A DNA stretch of 64,000 nucleotides, from the NCBI GenBank assembly GCA_963838795.1, contig CAWISL010000011.1, forward strand, positions 124,001 through 188,000. Direction: 5' to 3'. The notes below the pieces were generated by a model that was given only the letters and a program-made list of their open reading frames with translations, did not search any database and was not told the DNA's origin. A program made the translations under genes and the position numbers. This document shows positions 48,448-57,117 of this stretch, one piece after another. Source of the DNA: JAIBJN01 sp963838795. GTDB lineage: Bacteria > Actinomycetota > Thermoleophilia > Gaiellales > Gaiellaceae. Within the stretch, counting starts at the first letter, position 1. The number at the start of each line of letters is the position of its first letter.

Positions 48448-49506
48448 CTAGCCGCCGCCGTAGATCGAGATGGGGAGGTCGAGGAGGACGTCCTCTTCGC
48501 CGGGCAGCTCACCCTCGAGCCTGGCGAGCGCCTCGCCGGCGCCGGGTGCGACCGCGAGGAGCCGCTCTTCCACCTCGGCGAGGGTCCCGAGCTGCACCAG
48601 CTCCTGCTTGAACGGCCTCGGGAAGCGGCCGCGGCCAAGGTACCAGCCGTAGAACTTCTTCAGGAAGCCGGTCGCGCGCTGCTCGCCCAGCTCGGCGACC
48701 GTCGCCCGCATGAAGAGGAGGAGCTCGGCGACGACCTCCTCGCGGCCCGGCTCCCCGCTCACCGAGCCGGCGATCTCGCCGACGGCCCACGGGTTCCCCT
48801 GCGCGGCGCGGCCGACCATGACCGCGGCGCAGCCGGTCTCGTCGAGCAGCTGCTGCGCTCGGGCGCGGGAAGCGACGTCGCCGGAGGCGATCACGGGCAC
48901 GTCTACCCGCTCCACGAGCTCCGCCGTCAGCGAGTGGTCGGCGACGCCGGTGTACATCTGCTTGGCGGAGCGGGGGTGAAGGGTCAACGCGGATGCGCCC
49001 GCGTCGACGAGGCGAGGGCCCACGTCCAGCGCGTCGCGCGAGCCGTCAGCCAGCCCGCGGCGCATCTTCACCGTCACCGGCACGGAGACGGCCTCCGCGA
49101 CGGCGCCGACGATCTCGCAGGCGCGCTCGGGCTCTTCCAGGAGCGTCGCTCCGGCGCCGGTCTTGGTCACCTTTCGCACGGGGCAGCCGAAGTTGACGTC
49201 GACGAGGTCGGCGCCGGCGTCTTCGACCATCCGCGCCGCCTCGGCCATCACGGGGGGCTCTGAGCCGAAGATCTGCACGGCCAGAGGGCTCTCGTCAGGG
49301 GCGATGCGCAGATAGCCGAGCGTTCGCTCGTTGCCGTGGCTCAGGCCGGCGCAGCTCACCATCTCCGAGCAGACGAGGCCGGCCCCGAAGCGCTTGCCCT
49401 GCCGGCGGAAGGCCTGCACGCTGACGCCCGCCATCGGCGCGAGAACGACTCGCGTCGGGATCTCGACGCCGCCGATGCGCCAGGGAGACCGGATGTCCAC
49501 CGCCAT
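48448..49506 (-). CDS. dus: tRNA-dihydrouridine synthase
   Basis: Dus (352 residues) reduces uridines in tRNA D-loops using FMN. It has the start VVLAPMAGVSVQAFRRQGKR, the active-site cysteine region DVNFGCPVRKVTKTGAGATL, a TVKMRRGLADG strand and IASGDVASRARAQQ and VMVGRAAQGNPW. The C-terminal helical domain is present. It is divergent from greA and has TAGGAT 8 nt before its ATG on the minus strand. Confidence 0.95.
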   Translation of the reverse strand: MAVDIRSPWRIGGVEIPTRVVLAPMAGVSVQAFRRQGKRFGAGLVCSEMVSCAGLSHGNERTLGYLRIAPDESPLAVQIFGSEPPVMAEAARMVEDAGADLVDVNFGCPVRKVTKTGAGATLLEEPERACEIVGAVAEAVSVPVTVKMRRGLADGSRDALDVGPRLVDAGASALTLHPRSAKQMYTGVADHSLTAELVERVDVPVIASGDVASRARAQQLLDETGCAAVMVGRAAQGNPWAVGEIAGSVSGEPGREEVVAELLLFMRATVAELGEQRATGFLKKFYGWYLGRGRFPRPFKQELVQLGTLAEVEERLLAVAPGAGEALARLEGELPGEEDVLLDLPISIYGGG

Positions 49507-49514
49507 CGCAGGAA

Positions 49515-49520
49515 ATCCTA
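49515..49520 (-). promoter_or_regulatory. -10 element of dus
   Basis: TAGGAT on the minus strand, 8 nt upstream of the dus ATG, fits leaderless transcription. Confidence 0.45.
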
Positions 49521-49576
49521 GCCTTCGATACCCGGCCGGCAATTCGCGCACCCGCGGATGACGCCTGCGACGCTGC

Positions 49577-49645
49577 GCCGGATCGTCTCGCTCGCCCTTG
49601 CACGTACTTCCCGGTACGCGACTGCGGGCGATCGTGACGCCCGGC
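49577..49645. repeat. Long imperfect palindrome between dus and greA
   Basis: The left arm from GCCGGATCGTC to CTCGCCCTTGCACGTAC pairs with the right arm GTACGCGACTGCGGGCGATC to CGTGACGCCCGGC, with the apex CGTAC-TTCCCG-GTACG. It resembles the repeat family in architecture (long arms, CGTA.../...TACG apex) but does not share the conserved GCTCCCTGCGTCC flank, so membership is uncertain. Confidence 0.55.
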
Positions 49646-49719
49646 TTGGTCTCAGACGTCCCTCGGGCGCGCGAACCGCCGACCGGGCATCGCCCGGGTT
49701 TGGGACTTGACGAAGCGGC

Positions 49720-49755
49720 TACAATTCCGCCCACGGCGGCGCACGGTAGCGCCGC
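49720..49755 (+). promoter_or_regulatory. greA promoter -10 and 5'-leader hairpin
   Basis: TACAAT (49720-49725) is a good -10 box. A hairpin GCGGCGC-ACGGTA-GCGCCGC (49736-49755) then lies at the start of the roughly 60-nt leader of greA. A perfect 6-bp hairpin CCGGGC-ATC-GCCCGG (49684-49698) precedes the promoter. Confidence 0.55.
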
Positions 49756-49791
49756 ATTTCCCTGTCAAAGGGGCTTATTGGAGGGTTCGTC

Positions 49792-50265
49792 GTGAAGGAA
49801 GTGATTCTCACTCCCGAGGGTCATGAGAAGCTGAAGGAAGAGATCGAGCACCTCTCCACCGTCAAGCGGCGCGAGGTCGCCGAGCGCATCAAGCAGGCCC
49901 GCGAGTTCGGCGACATCGCTGAGAACTCGGAGTACGACGACGCCAAGAATGAGCAGGCCATGCTCGAGCACCGGATCGCGACGCTCGAGGAACGCCTGAA
50001 GAGCGCGCGCGTGATCGAGAAGCGAGACGTGACCACCGACGTCGTGAGCGTTGGCACGATCGTGCGCCTGCGCGACGTCGACGCCAAGGAGACGATCGAG
50101 TACGCGATCGTCGGATCGGCAGAGGCGAACCCGGCCGAGAACAAGCTCTCGAACGAGTCGCCGGTCGGCAAGGCGATCCTGGGCCGGAAGAAGGGCGAGA
50201 CCGTCGAGGTCTCCGCGCCCCGCGGCTCGCTGAAGTACAAGATCATGGACATCAAGGCCGCCTAG
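49792..50265 (+). CDS. greA: Transcript cleavage factor GreA
   Basis: GreA (157 residues) rescues backtracked RNA polymerase. It has the N-terminal coiled coil with acidic tip IAENSEYDDAKNEQAMLEHR (20 residues) and the C-terminal FKBP-like domain (VGTIVRLRDVDAKETIEYAI, ESPVGKAILGRKKGETVEV). The GTG start follows GGAGGG. The length is typical. Confidence 0.96.
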   Translation: MKEVILTPEGHEKLKEEIEHLSTVKRREVAERIKQAREFGDIAENSEYDDAKNEQAMLEHRIATLEERLKSARVIEKRDVTTDVVSVGTIVRLRDVDAKETIEYAIVGSAEANPAENKLSNESPVGKAILGRKKGETVEVSAPRGSLKYKIMDIKAA

Positions 50266-50314
50266 CGAGCGCCTGGCCGGCCCTGCTGGCGCCGGCGATG
50301 CCCGTCCGAGGATC

Positions 50315-50320
50315 TACAGT
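50315..50320 (+). promoter_or_regulatory. -10 element of the kdp sensor gene
   Basis: TACAGT ends 6 nt before the GTG at 50327, again leaderless in layout. Confidence 0.45.
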
Positions 50321-50326
50321 GGGCCG

Positions 50327-51751
50327 GTGAGCGCGCTCGACAGGGCCGAACTGCTGCTAAGAGGCTCCAGAAGGCGGCGTCGCGTCGCCGGCATCGTCGT
50401 CAGCCTCGCCTCCCTCGCGCTCGTCACCGGGGCGATCTACGTCTGCAAGACGTTCGTCCCGGTGCTGAGCCTCGGAGTCCTCTACCTCTTCGCGGTGCTT
50501 CCGGTCGCCGTCCTCTTCGGCCGCGCCTACGCGATCCCGGTCGCCCTGGCGAGCGCGGCGCTCTTCAACTTCCTCTTCCTGCCGCCGCTCTACACGTTCC
50601 GCCTCGCCAACGGCGAGCACTGGTTCGCGCTCGCCGTCTACCTCGTCGTGGGCATCGTGGCGAGCGACCTAGCGGTGCGGGGGCGCCAGCGCGCGCTGGA
50701 GGCCGAGCAACAAGGCAGAGAGGAAGCCCTGCTCGCCCAGATGGCAACCGCCTTCCTGCAAGGAGAGGACGCGAGGTCCGAGCTCGAGCGCTTCTCGCCT
50801 GCGATCGCCGACATCCTCCACGCGGAGAGCGCCCGCATCGTCCTGGGCCGGGCGTCCGAGCCGCCGCCGGGTGAGTCGCCGCTCGAGCTGGACGCCGGGG
50901 GCCGTCGGCTCGGAACGCTCTTCGTCAAGGAGGGCGAGGACTCGAACCTCGCCATCCGGCGCCGCTTCCTGCCGGCGCTCGCCTCCCTCGTGGCGGTGGC
51001 GACCGACCGCGAGCGGCTGGCGCGCGACGCGGTCGAGGCCGAGGCGCTACGCAAGAGCGACACGATCAAGACCGCCTTGCTGCAGGCGGTCAGCCATGAC
51101 CTGCGCTCACCTATGACCGCCATCAAGGTGGCCGCCGAGAGCCTGGAGAACCCGGGGCTGTCGCTGGACGCATACGATCGCGCGGCGCTCTTGGAGACGG
51201 TGCGTCTGGAGGTCGACCGGCTGGAGCGGGTGGTCGGGAACCTGCTCGACCTCTCCCGCCTCCAGGCTGGCGCAGCCGGGCCGAACCGTGAGCTCTGGTC
51301 TGTTGAGGAGCTCCTGGCGCAGGCCCTCGAGCAGCTCGGCCCGGGAGCTCGGCGGGTCGAGCTCACGCTTCCGACGGACGCGCCCGTGGTCGAGGTGGAC
51401 GCAATCCAGATCGAACGCGTCCTCGTGAACCTGATCGAGAACGCGCTCAAGTTCTCTCCGCCCCGCGAGCCCGTTCACGTCCGCGTGACGAAAACGCGGA
51501 GCGAGGTGCTCGCCCGCATCGTGGATCGCGGGCCCGGCATCCCCGAAGCGGAGCTCGAGCGCATCTTCGAGCCCTTCGAGCGCGCTCCAGGCGCGGCGGA
51601 GCGGGGCGGCAGCGGCCTCGGCCTCGCAATCGCCAGGGGCTTCGCCGAGGGAAACGGCGGCCGGGTCTGGGCCGAGTCACGGCAGGGCCAGGGCGCCTCC
51701 TTCGTGCTCGCGCTTCCGCTCGTCGAGGTGCCGGTCGAGGCCAAGGCTTGA
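50327..51751 (+). CDS. KdpD-type sensor histidine kinase lacking the KdpD N-terminal domain
   Basis: This 474-residue kinase corresponds to the C-terminal half of KdpD. It has DUF4118 with four membrane segments (about 20-120; LGVLYLFAVLPVAVLFG, ALFNFLFLPPLYTF), a GAF-like region (about 135-225), HisKA with phosphohistidine in LQAVSHDLRSPMTAIK and HATPase with NLIENALKFSPP, DRGPGIP and GGSGLGLAIARGF. The KdpD Walker/USP half is encoded separately at 57118, beyond kdpB. The stop overlaps kdpE (TTGA). Confidence 0.92.
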   Translation: MSALDRAELLLRGSRRRRRVAGIVVSLASLALVTGAIYVCKTFVPVLSLGVLYLFAVLPVAVLFGRAYAIPVALASAALFNFLFLPPLYTFRLANGEHWFALAVYLVVGIVASDLAVRGRQRALEAEQQGREEALLAQMATAFLQGEDARSELERFSPAIADILHAESARIVLGRASEPPPGESPLELDAGGRRLGTLFVKEGEDSNLAIRRRFLPALASLVAVATDRERLARDAVEAEALRKSDTIKTALLQAVSHDLRSPMTAIKVAAESLENPGLSLDAYDRAALLETVRLEVDRLERVVGNLLDLSRLQAGAAGPNRELWSVEELLAQALEQLGPGARRVELTLPTDAPVVEVDAIQIERVLVNLIENALKFSPPREPVHVRVTKTRSEVLARIVDRGPGIPEAELERIFEPFERAPGAAERGGSGLGLAIARGFAEGNGGRVWAESRQGQGASFVLALPLVEVPVEAKA

Positions 51752-52437
51752 GCGGAGCGAGGATCCTCGTTGTCGATGACGAGCCGCAGATCCTCCGCGC
51801 GCTCCAGACTGCGCTCCGAGGAGCGGGCTACGACGCGGAGGCGGCCGCCACCGGCGAGGAGGCGCTGACGAAGGCCGCCGCGCATCCACCCGAAGCCGTC
51901 ATCCTCGATCTCGTCCTCCCCGATCGCAGCGGGGTCGAGGTCTGTCGCGAGCTCCGCGGCTGGTCGCGAGTGCCGATCATCATCCTCTCGGCGGTCGGGG
52001 AGGAGGGTGACAAGGTGGCTGCGCTCGACGCCGGCGCCGACGACTACGTGACGAAGCCGTTCGGCGTCGAGGAGCTGCTCGCCCGGCTGCGCGCCGCGCT
52101 CCGTCGGGCCGCGCCGAGGGGCGAGCCGACCATCAAGGTGGACGACCTGACGATCGACCTCGAGAAGCACACCGTTTCCCGCGCCGGCGAGCCCGTGCAT
52201 CTCACTCCGCACGAGTTCTCCATGCTCCGCCTCTTCCTCGAGAACGAGGGGAAGCTCCTGACGCACCGGATGATCCTTCGCGCAGTGTGGGGCCCGGCCT
52301 ACCAGACCGAGTCGAACTACCTCCACGTCTACATCTCGCACCTGCGACGAAAGCTCGAGCGAGACCCGACCCGGCCGCGCTACATCCTCACCGAGCCGGG
52401 TGTGGGCTACCGCTTCGTCACGCCCGGCGAGCTTTAA
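51748..52437 (+). CDS. kdpE: KdpE-type response regulator (OmpR family)
   Basis: KdpE (229 residues) activates kdp transcription. The receiver has DDEP, phospho-acceptor aspartate in VILDLVLPDRSG and lysine in YVTKPFG. The winged helix has LTPHEFSMLRLFLENEGKL, SNYLHVYISHLRRKLE and EPGVGYRF. The TTG start overlaps the kinase stop. It is directly followed by the kdp structural genes and by a palindrome at its own 3' end. Confidence 0.94.
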   Translation: MSGARILVVDDEPQILRALQTALRGAGYDAEAAATGEEALTKAAAHPPEAVILDLVLPDRSGVEVCRELRGWSRVPIIILSAVGEEGDKVAALDAGADDYVTKPFGVEELLARLRAALRRAAPRGEPTIKVDDLTIDLEKHTVSRAGEPVHLTPHEFSMLRLFLENEGKLLTHRMILRAVWGPAYQTESNYLHVYISHLRRKLERDPTRPRYILTEPGVGYRFVTPGEL

Positions 52438-52498
52438 GAGCCGCTTAAGGGCTCGGGGTGCATTCTTAGGCCCTGCTTCAGGAGAGCAGGACTACCTT
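52429..52498 (+). promoter_or_regulatory. Regulatory region upstream of kdpF
   Basis: An imperfect palindrome GAGC-TTTAAG / CTTAAG-GGCTC (52429-52454) spans the kdpE stop. A hairpin CCTGCT-TCAGGAG-AGCAGG (52472-52490) follows, then TACCTT (52493-52498) 6 nt before the ATG at 52505. The first could be a KdpE site or a terminator; the last is a likely -10 box. Confidence 0.5.
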
Positions 52499-52504
52499 CG
52501 AGGC

Positions 52505-52588
52505 ATGACCAAGCGCGGCGCATCCGGTGGCTCAGTACAGGCGCAGGTCTTCACCGTCGGGAACTTGAAGCCGGGAAGGAGCAGCTGA
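52505..52588 (+). CDS. 27-residue leader ORF of the kdp operon (putative)
   Basis: The frame from ATG 52505 begins 6 nt after a -10-like TACCTT and ends with a TGA overlapping the next ATG (TGATG). The peptide is soluble, with S/G and basic residues. A GGAAGGAG site at its end serves the next gene. It may be a leader peptide or a linker; no family was recognised. Confidence 0.35.
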   Translation: MTKRGASGGSVQAQVFTVGNLKPGRSS

Positions 52589-52671
52589 TGTTCGACCTCG
52601 CCTCGCTAGCGATCGCAGCGGCCTGCCTCTTGGTCGCATTCGGCTTCATCTACCTGCTTGGCCGAGTCTGA
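52588..52671 (+). CDS. 27-residue single-helix membrane peptide upstream of kdpF
   Basis: The ATG is preceded by GGAAGGAGCAG, a strong ribosome site. The peptide is nearly one membrane helix (SLAIAAACLLVAFGFIYLLG). Its TGA overlaps the kdpF ATG (TGATG). Small membrane ORFs next to kdpF are known from other kdp operons by my recollection, but this one is not assigned. It may be a second small stabilising subunit of the Kdp complex. Confidence 0.6.
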   Translation: MFDLASLAIAAACLLVAFGFIYLLGRV

Positions 52672-52760
52672 TGAGCGCCGCCGAGATCTTCGGGCTGGCG
52701 CTCTCCCTCGCGGTCTTCGCCTACCTCTGCTACGCGCTGTTCCGTGGAGAGAAGCTCTAA
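52671..52760 (+). CDS. kdpF: K+-transporting ATPase subunit KdpF
   Basis: This 29-residue single-span peptide has EIFGLALSLAVFAYLCYALF and ends RGEKL, like typical KdpF (xxYLxYALxRPExF). It stabilises the KdpABC complex. Its TAA is followed immediately by the kdpA GTG. Confidence 0.88.
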   Translation: MSAAEIFGLALSLAVFAYLCYALFRGEKL

Positions 52761-54470
52761 GTGGAAGCCGTCTCCATCGCCCAGATCGTCTTCTACGCGA
52801 TCATCCTGATCGTTCTCGGGCTGCCGCTCGGCCTTTACATGGCCCGCGTCTTCGCCGCCGACGGGGCGGTATTCACGCGCCGTCTAGGGCTCGGGACCGT
52901 CGAGCGTGCGTTCTACCGGGTCGTCCGCACCGATCCGGCCAAGGAGCAGGACTGGAAGGGCTACGCGATGACGGTCGTCATCTTCAGCGCCGTCTTCACG
53001 CTGCTCCTATACCTGCTTCTTCGCCTGCAGGACGCCCTTTTTCTCAACCCGGACGACCTGCCCGCCGTCCCGTCGCACATCTCGCTGAACACGACCGCGA
53101 GCTTCGTCACGAACACGAACTGGCAGTACTACGGCGGCGAGTACACGATGTCGTACCTGAGCCAGATGGCCGGGCTCGCGGTGCAGAACTTCGTCTCGGC
53201 CGCCGTCGGAATCGCGGTCCTCGTCGCCGTCATCCGCGCCTTCACGCGCCGGTCGGCCCAGACGGTGGGGAATTTCTGGCAGGACCTCTACCGGACGCTC
53301 GCCTACATCCTCCTCCCGCTCTCGCTCATCCTCTCGGTAGCTCTGATCTCCCAGGGCGTGCCGCAGACCTTCGACGGGGCGGCGAGCGCGACGACGCTCG
53401 AGGGCGCCGAGCAGTCGATTGCCCGCGGGCCAGTCGCCTCGCAGATCGCGATCAAGCAGCTCGGGACGAATGGCGGTGGCTTCTACAACTCGAACTCGGC
53501 TGTCCCCTTCGAGAACCCGAACGGGCTCACGAACTTCCTCGAGGTGCTCTCGATCTTGCTCATCCCGGCGGGCCTCGTCTTCATGTTCGGGAAGCTCGTC
53601 GGCGCGCGGAAGCAGGGCTATGCCGTCTTCGCGGCCATGTTCGCCATGTTCGTGATCGGCGTCGCCGTGATCACGCCCCTCGAGCAGCAGGGATCGCAGG
53701 TCCTCCAGGCCTCGGGCGTCGACCTCGACGCCGGCGACGGCCAAAGCGGCGGGAACATGGCCGACAAGGAGGTGCGCTTCGGGATTGCCAACACGTCCCT
53801 CTGGGCCGTGGCGACGACGAATGCCTCCAACGGCTCGGTCAGCGGCGGCCACGACGCGCTCACAGCCGGGGGCGGAGCTGTGCCCATCGTGAACATGTTC
53901 ACGGGCGAGGTCATCTTCGGGGGTGTCGGCTCGGGCCTGTACGGGATGGTCTTCTACATCGTCATCGCCGTCTTCGTGGCCGGGCTCATGGTCGGGCGAA
54001 CACCCGAGTACCTCGGCAAGAAGATCGAGGCGCGGGAGGTGAAGCTCGCCGCCGTCGGCGCGCTCTTCGTCCCGACGATGGTCCTGACGATGGTCGCGGT
54101 CTCGGTCGTCACGGACGTCGGCCTCGCCTCCATCTTCAACCCCGGCGCCCACGGGTTCTCGGAGGCCTTCTACGCCTACGACTCGCAGGGCAACAACAAC
54201 GGCAGCGCCTTCGCCGGCTACGGCGCCACCGACTTCTCGGCCCGCTTTGGGACGGTCGCCCTCTACCTCGGCCGCTTCGTCCCGCTGATCGCCGCGCTCG
54301 CCCTCGCGGGATCGCTTGCGCGCAAGACGATCGTGCCCGCCTCGGCCGGAACGTTCCGGACCGATGGCCCGACGTTCTCGGTCCTGCTGGTCGCGGTCAT
54401 CGCCCTGACGGCGGGCCTGATGATCTTTCCCGCTCTCGCGCTCGGCCCGCTCGTGGAGGCGCTCTCGTGA
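52761..54470 (+). CDS. kdpA: K+-transporting ATPase subunit A (channel-like)
   Basis: KdpA (569 residues, about ten membrane segments) carries the K+ selectivity filter. The four filter regions are TASFVTNTNWQYYGGE, LGTNGGGFYNSNSAVPFEN, TTNASNGSVSGGHDAL and GNNNGSAFAGYG. The GTG start follows kdpF without a gap. Its end overlaps kdpC (GTGA) rather than kdpB. Confidence 0.97.
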   Translation: MEAVSIAQIVFYAIILIVLGLPLGLYMARVFAADGAVFTRRLGLGTVERAFYRVVRTDPAKEQDWKGYAMTVVIFSAVFTLLLYLLLRLQDALFLNPDDLPAVPSHISLNTTASFVTNTNWQYYGGEYTMSYLSQMAGLAVQNFVSAAVGIAVLVAVIRAFTRRSAQTVGNFWQDLYRTLAYILLPLSLILSVALISQGVPQTFDGAASATTLEGAEQSIARGPVASQIAIKQLGTNGGGFYNSNSAVPFENPNGLTNFLEVLSILLIPAGLVFMFGKLVGARKQGYAVFAAMFAMFVIGVAVITPLEQQGSQVLQASGVDLDAGDGQSGGNMADKEVRFGIANTSLWAVATTNASNGSVSGGHDALTAGGGAVPIVNMFTGEVIFGGVGSGLYGMVFYIVIAVFVAGLMVGRTPEYLGKKIEAREVKLAAVGALFVPTMVLTMVAVSVVTDVGLASIFNPGAHGFSEAFYAYDSQGNNNGSAFAGYGATDFSARFGTVALYLGRFVPLIAALALAGSLARKTIVPASAGTFRTDGPTFSVLLVAVIALTAGLMIFPALALGPLVEALS

Positions 54471-55051
54471 CACGCGCGCTCGTGACTTCCGTCGTCGCAG
54501 CCGTCCTCTTCACGGCCGTCTTCGGCTTTGCCTACCCCGCGCTCATGACCGGCTTCGCCCAGGTCGCCTTCCCGGAGAAGGCCGACGGCAGCCTCGTCGA
54601 GCGCGACGGCGAGGTGGTCGGCTCGCGCCTCGCGGCCCAGGCGTTCACCCAGCCCGAGTACTTCCACCCCAGGCCCTCGGCCGTGGACTACAACGCCGCC
54701 GGGACGAGCTTCGCCAACCTCGGACCGACCAACCCCGATCTCGCGGCTGCGGTCGACGAGCAGGCGCAGGCCATCCTCGAGCTCGAAGGCCCGTTCAACC
54801 CGGGCCTCGAGATCGGCGATATCCCGGTCGACGCGGTCACGACCTCGGGCTCCGGCATCGACCCGCACATCTCGCCGGCGTACGCCGACCTGCAGGCGGC
54901 CCGAGTCGCAGAGGTGCGCGGCCTTCCGCTCGAGCGCGTGCAGGAGCTGATCGACGAGAACACCGACGGCCGCTTCGTCGGCTTCTTCGGCGAGCCGGGC
55001 GTGAACGTGTTCGAGCTCAACCTCGCCCTGGACGAGGAGAGCGCACGATGA
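54467..55051 (+). CDS. kdpC: K+-transporting ATPase subunit C
   Basis: KdpC (194 residues) has one membrane segment (LVTSVVAAVLFTAVFGFAYP) and a periplasmic/external domain with QAFTQPEYFHPRPSAVDYNA, SGSGIDPHISPAYA and a final helix after RVQELIDENTDGRF. It stabilises the A-B contact. The gene lies between kdpA and kdpB, unlike the usual A-B-C order. The stop overlaps the kdpB ATG. Confidence 0.96.
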   Translation: MTRALVTSVVAAVLFTAVFGFAYPALMTGFAQVAFPEKADGSLVERDGEVVGSRLAAQAFTQPEYFHPRPSAVDYNAAGTSFANLGPTNPDLAAAVDEQAQAILELEGPFNPGLEIGDIPVDAVTTSGSGIDPHISPAYADLQAARVAEVRGLPLERVQELIDENTDGRFVGFFGEPGVNVFELNLALDEESAR

Positions 55052-57108
55052 CCGCACGCTCCGAGAGCCTCTTCACGCGCGAGATCGTGGTCGGCGCCGT
55101 CGCCGACTCCTTCCGGAAGCTCGACCCGCGGACGCTCGTTCGCAACCCGGTCATCTTCATCGTCGAGCTCGGCAGCATCGTCGTCTCGGCGATCTTCGTC
55201 ATCGACGCAGTCCGGGGAGACCCGGGACAGGAGGCCCTCTGGTTCACTGGATCGATCGCGTTCTGGCTCTGGCTCACCGTCCTCTTCGCCAACTTCGCCG
55301 AGGCGATGGCCGAGGGCCGCGGCAAGGCCCAGGCCAAGGCGCTCCGCGCGACACGGACGACGACGATCGCCCATCGGCAGCTGCCCAGTGGCGGGGTCGA
55401 GGACGTGTCCGCGCCCGATCTGCGGCCCGGCGACCTCGTGGTCGTCGTCGCCGGAGAGGTCATTCCCGCCGACGGGGAGATCGTCGAGGGCGTCGGCTCG
55501 GTGGACGAGTCGGCGATCACCGGCGAGTCCGCCCCCGTGATTCGAGAGGCCGGGGGTGACCGCTCGGGCGTTACCGGCGGCACCCGCCTTCTCTCGGACC
55601 GCCTGGTCGTCGAGGTGACCCAGGAGCCCGGGCAGTCGTTCCTCGACCGCATGATCGCGCTCGTGGAGGGGGCCGAGCGACGCAAGACGCCCAATGAGAT
55701 CGCTCTGAACATCCTCCTGGCGGGCCTCACGATCACCTTCCTCGCCGCCGTCGTGACCCTCTACCCGTTCGCGCTCTACGCGGGCACCGTCATCTCCATG
55801 CCGGTGCTGATCGCGCTCCTCGTGGCGCTGATCCCGACGACCATTGGCGGCCTCCTCTCGGCGATCGGCATCGCAGGGATGGACAGGCTCGTCCGCCGCA
55901 ACGTGCTGGCCATGTCCGGGCGGGCGGTCGAGGCGGCAGGTGACGTCGACGTCCTCCTTCTCGACAAGACAGGCACGATCACGCTTGGGAACCGGCAGGC
56001 CAGTGAGCTCGTCCCGGCCGACGGAGTCGACGAGCTCGAGCTAGCCGACACGGCTCAGCTCGCGTCCCTGGCGGACGAGACCCCCGAAGGCCGCTCCATC
56101 GTCGTCCTCGCCAAGCAGCACGGCATCCGCGAGCGGACACTGGCCGAGGTCGAGGCCCAGTTCATCCCCTTCTCCGCGACGACCCGCATGAGCGGCGTCG
56201 ACCTCGACGGGCACCAGATCCGGAAGGGTGCCCCCGACGCGATCAAGGCGTTCGTCGCGTCGAGCGGCGGCCGCGTGCCGGCCGAGCTCGACACGGCGGT
56301 TCAGCGCATCGCCGAGTCGGGCGGGACGCCGCTGCTCGTCGCCAAGGACAACTGGGTGCTCGGCGCCGTGCACCTGAAGGACATCGTCAAGGGCGGCATG
56401 GAGGAGCGCTTCGTCGAGCTCCGCCGGATGGGCATCCGCTCGATCATGATCACCGGCGACAACCCGGTGACGGCCGCAGTCATCGCCCGTGAGTCCGGCG
56501 TCGACGACTTCCTTGCCGAGGCGACACCGGAGGCGAAGATGGAGCTGATCAAGGACGAGCAGACCAAGGGGCGCCTGGTCGCCATGACAGGAGACGGCAC
56601 GAACGACGCCCCTGCGCTCGCACAGTCGGACGTCGGCGTCGCCATGAACACCGGCACCCAGGCGGCGAAGGAAGCCGGGAACATGGTCGACCTGGACTCG
56701 AATCCGACGAAGCTGATCGAGATCGTCGAGGTGGCGAAGCAGCAGCTCATCACGCGCGGCGCGCTCACGACCTTCTCGATCGCCAACGATGTCGCCAAGT
56801 ACTTCGCCATCATCCCGGCGATCTTCGTGGCCACGTACGCGGCCGTCGGCGAGTCGGGCCCGCTTGATGCCCTCAACGTCATGGATCTCGGCACTCCGCA
56901 GAGCGCCATCCTCTCCGCGATCATCTTCAACGCTCTGATCATTCCCGCGCTCGTCCCGCTCGCCCTCCACGGCGTCCGCTACCGCGCGATCGGCGCCACC
57001 GCCCTCCTGCGCCGGAACCTGCTCATTTACGGGCTCGGCGGCGTGATCCTTCCGTTCATCGGGATCAAGCTGATCGACCTCGTGTTGCACAACCTCCTCG
57101 GCGCGTAG
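55048..57108 (+). CDS. kdpB: K+-transporting ATPase subunit B (P-type ATPase)
   Basis: KdpB (686 residues) is the phosphorylated catalytic subunit. It has the actuator motif TGESAPV, the phosphorylation site DKTGTIT, the nucleotide-binding part with KGAPDAI and the hinge GDGTNDAPALAQSDVGVAM. About seven membrane segments are present. The ATG overlaps the kdpC stop (ATGA). Confidence 0.97.
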   Translation: MTARSESLFTREIVVGAVADSFRKLDPRTLVRNPVIFIVELGSIVVSAIFVIDAVRGDPGQEALWFTGSIAFWLWLTVLFANFAEAMAEGRGKAQAKALRATRTTTIAHRQLPSGGVEDVSAPDLRPGDLVVVVAGEVIPADGEIVEGVGSVDESAITGESAPVIREAGGDRSGVTGGTRLLSDRLVVEVTQEPGQSFLDRMIALVEGAERRKTPNEIALNILLAGLTITFLAAVVTLYPFALYAGTVISMPVLIALLVALIPTTIGGLLSAIGIAGMDRLVRRNVLAMSGRAVEAAGDVDVLLLDKTGTITLGNRQASELVPADGVDELELADTAQLASLADETPEGRSIVVLAKQHGIRERTLAEVEAQFIPFSATTRMSGVDLDGHQIRKGAPDAIKAFVASSGGRVPAELDTAVQRIAESGGTPLLVAKDNWVLGAVHLKDIVKGGMEERFVELRRMGIRSIMITGDNPVTAAVIARESGVDDFLAEATPEAKMELIKDEQTKGRLVAMTGDGTNDAPALAQSDVGVAMNTGTQAAKEAGNMVDLDSNPTKLIEIVEVAKQQLITRGALTTFSIANDVAKYFAIIPAIFVATYAAVGESGPLDALNVMDLGTPQSAILSAIIFNALIIPALVPLALHGVRYRAIGATALLRRNLLIYGLGGVILPFIGIKLIDLVLHNLLGA

Positions 57109-57117
57109 ATTCACGGG

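Noticed and set aside
45234..48611. A very long + strand open frame opposite the cyclase fusion
   Set aside because: It is the antisense of a real gene in GC-rich DNA; its sequence has the R/D/L/E-rich composition of a shadow frame and no recognisable domain.
49707..49725. TTGACG as the -35 box for TACAAT at greA
   Set aside because: Only 7 nt separate them, far below the usual 16-18; the -10 stands alone.
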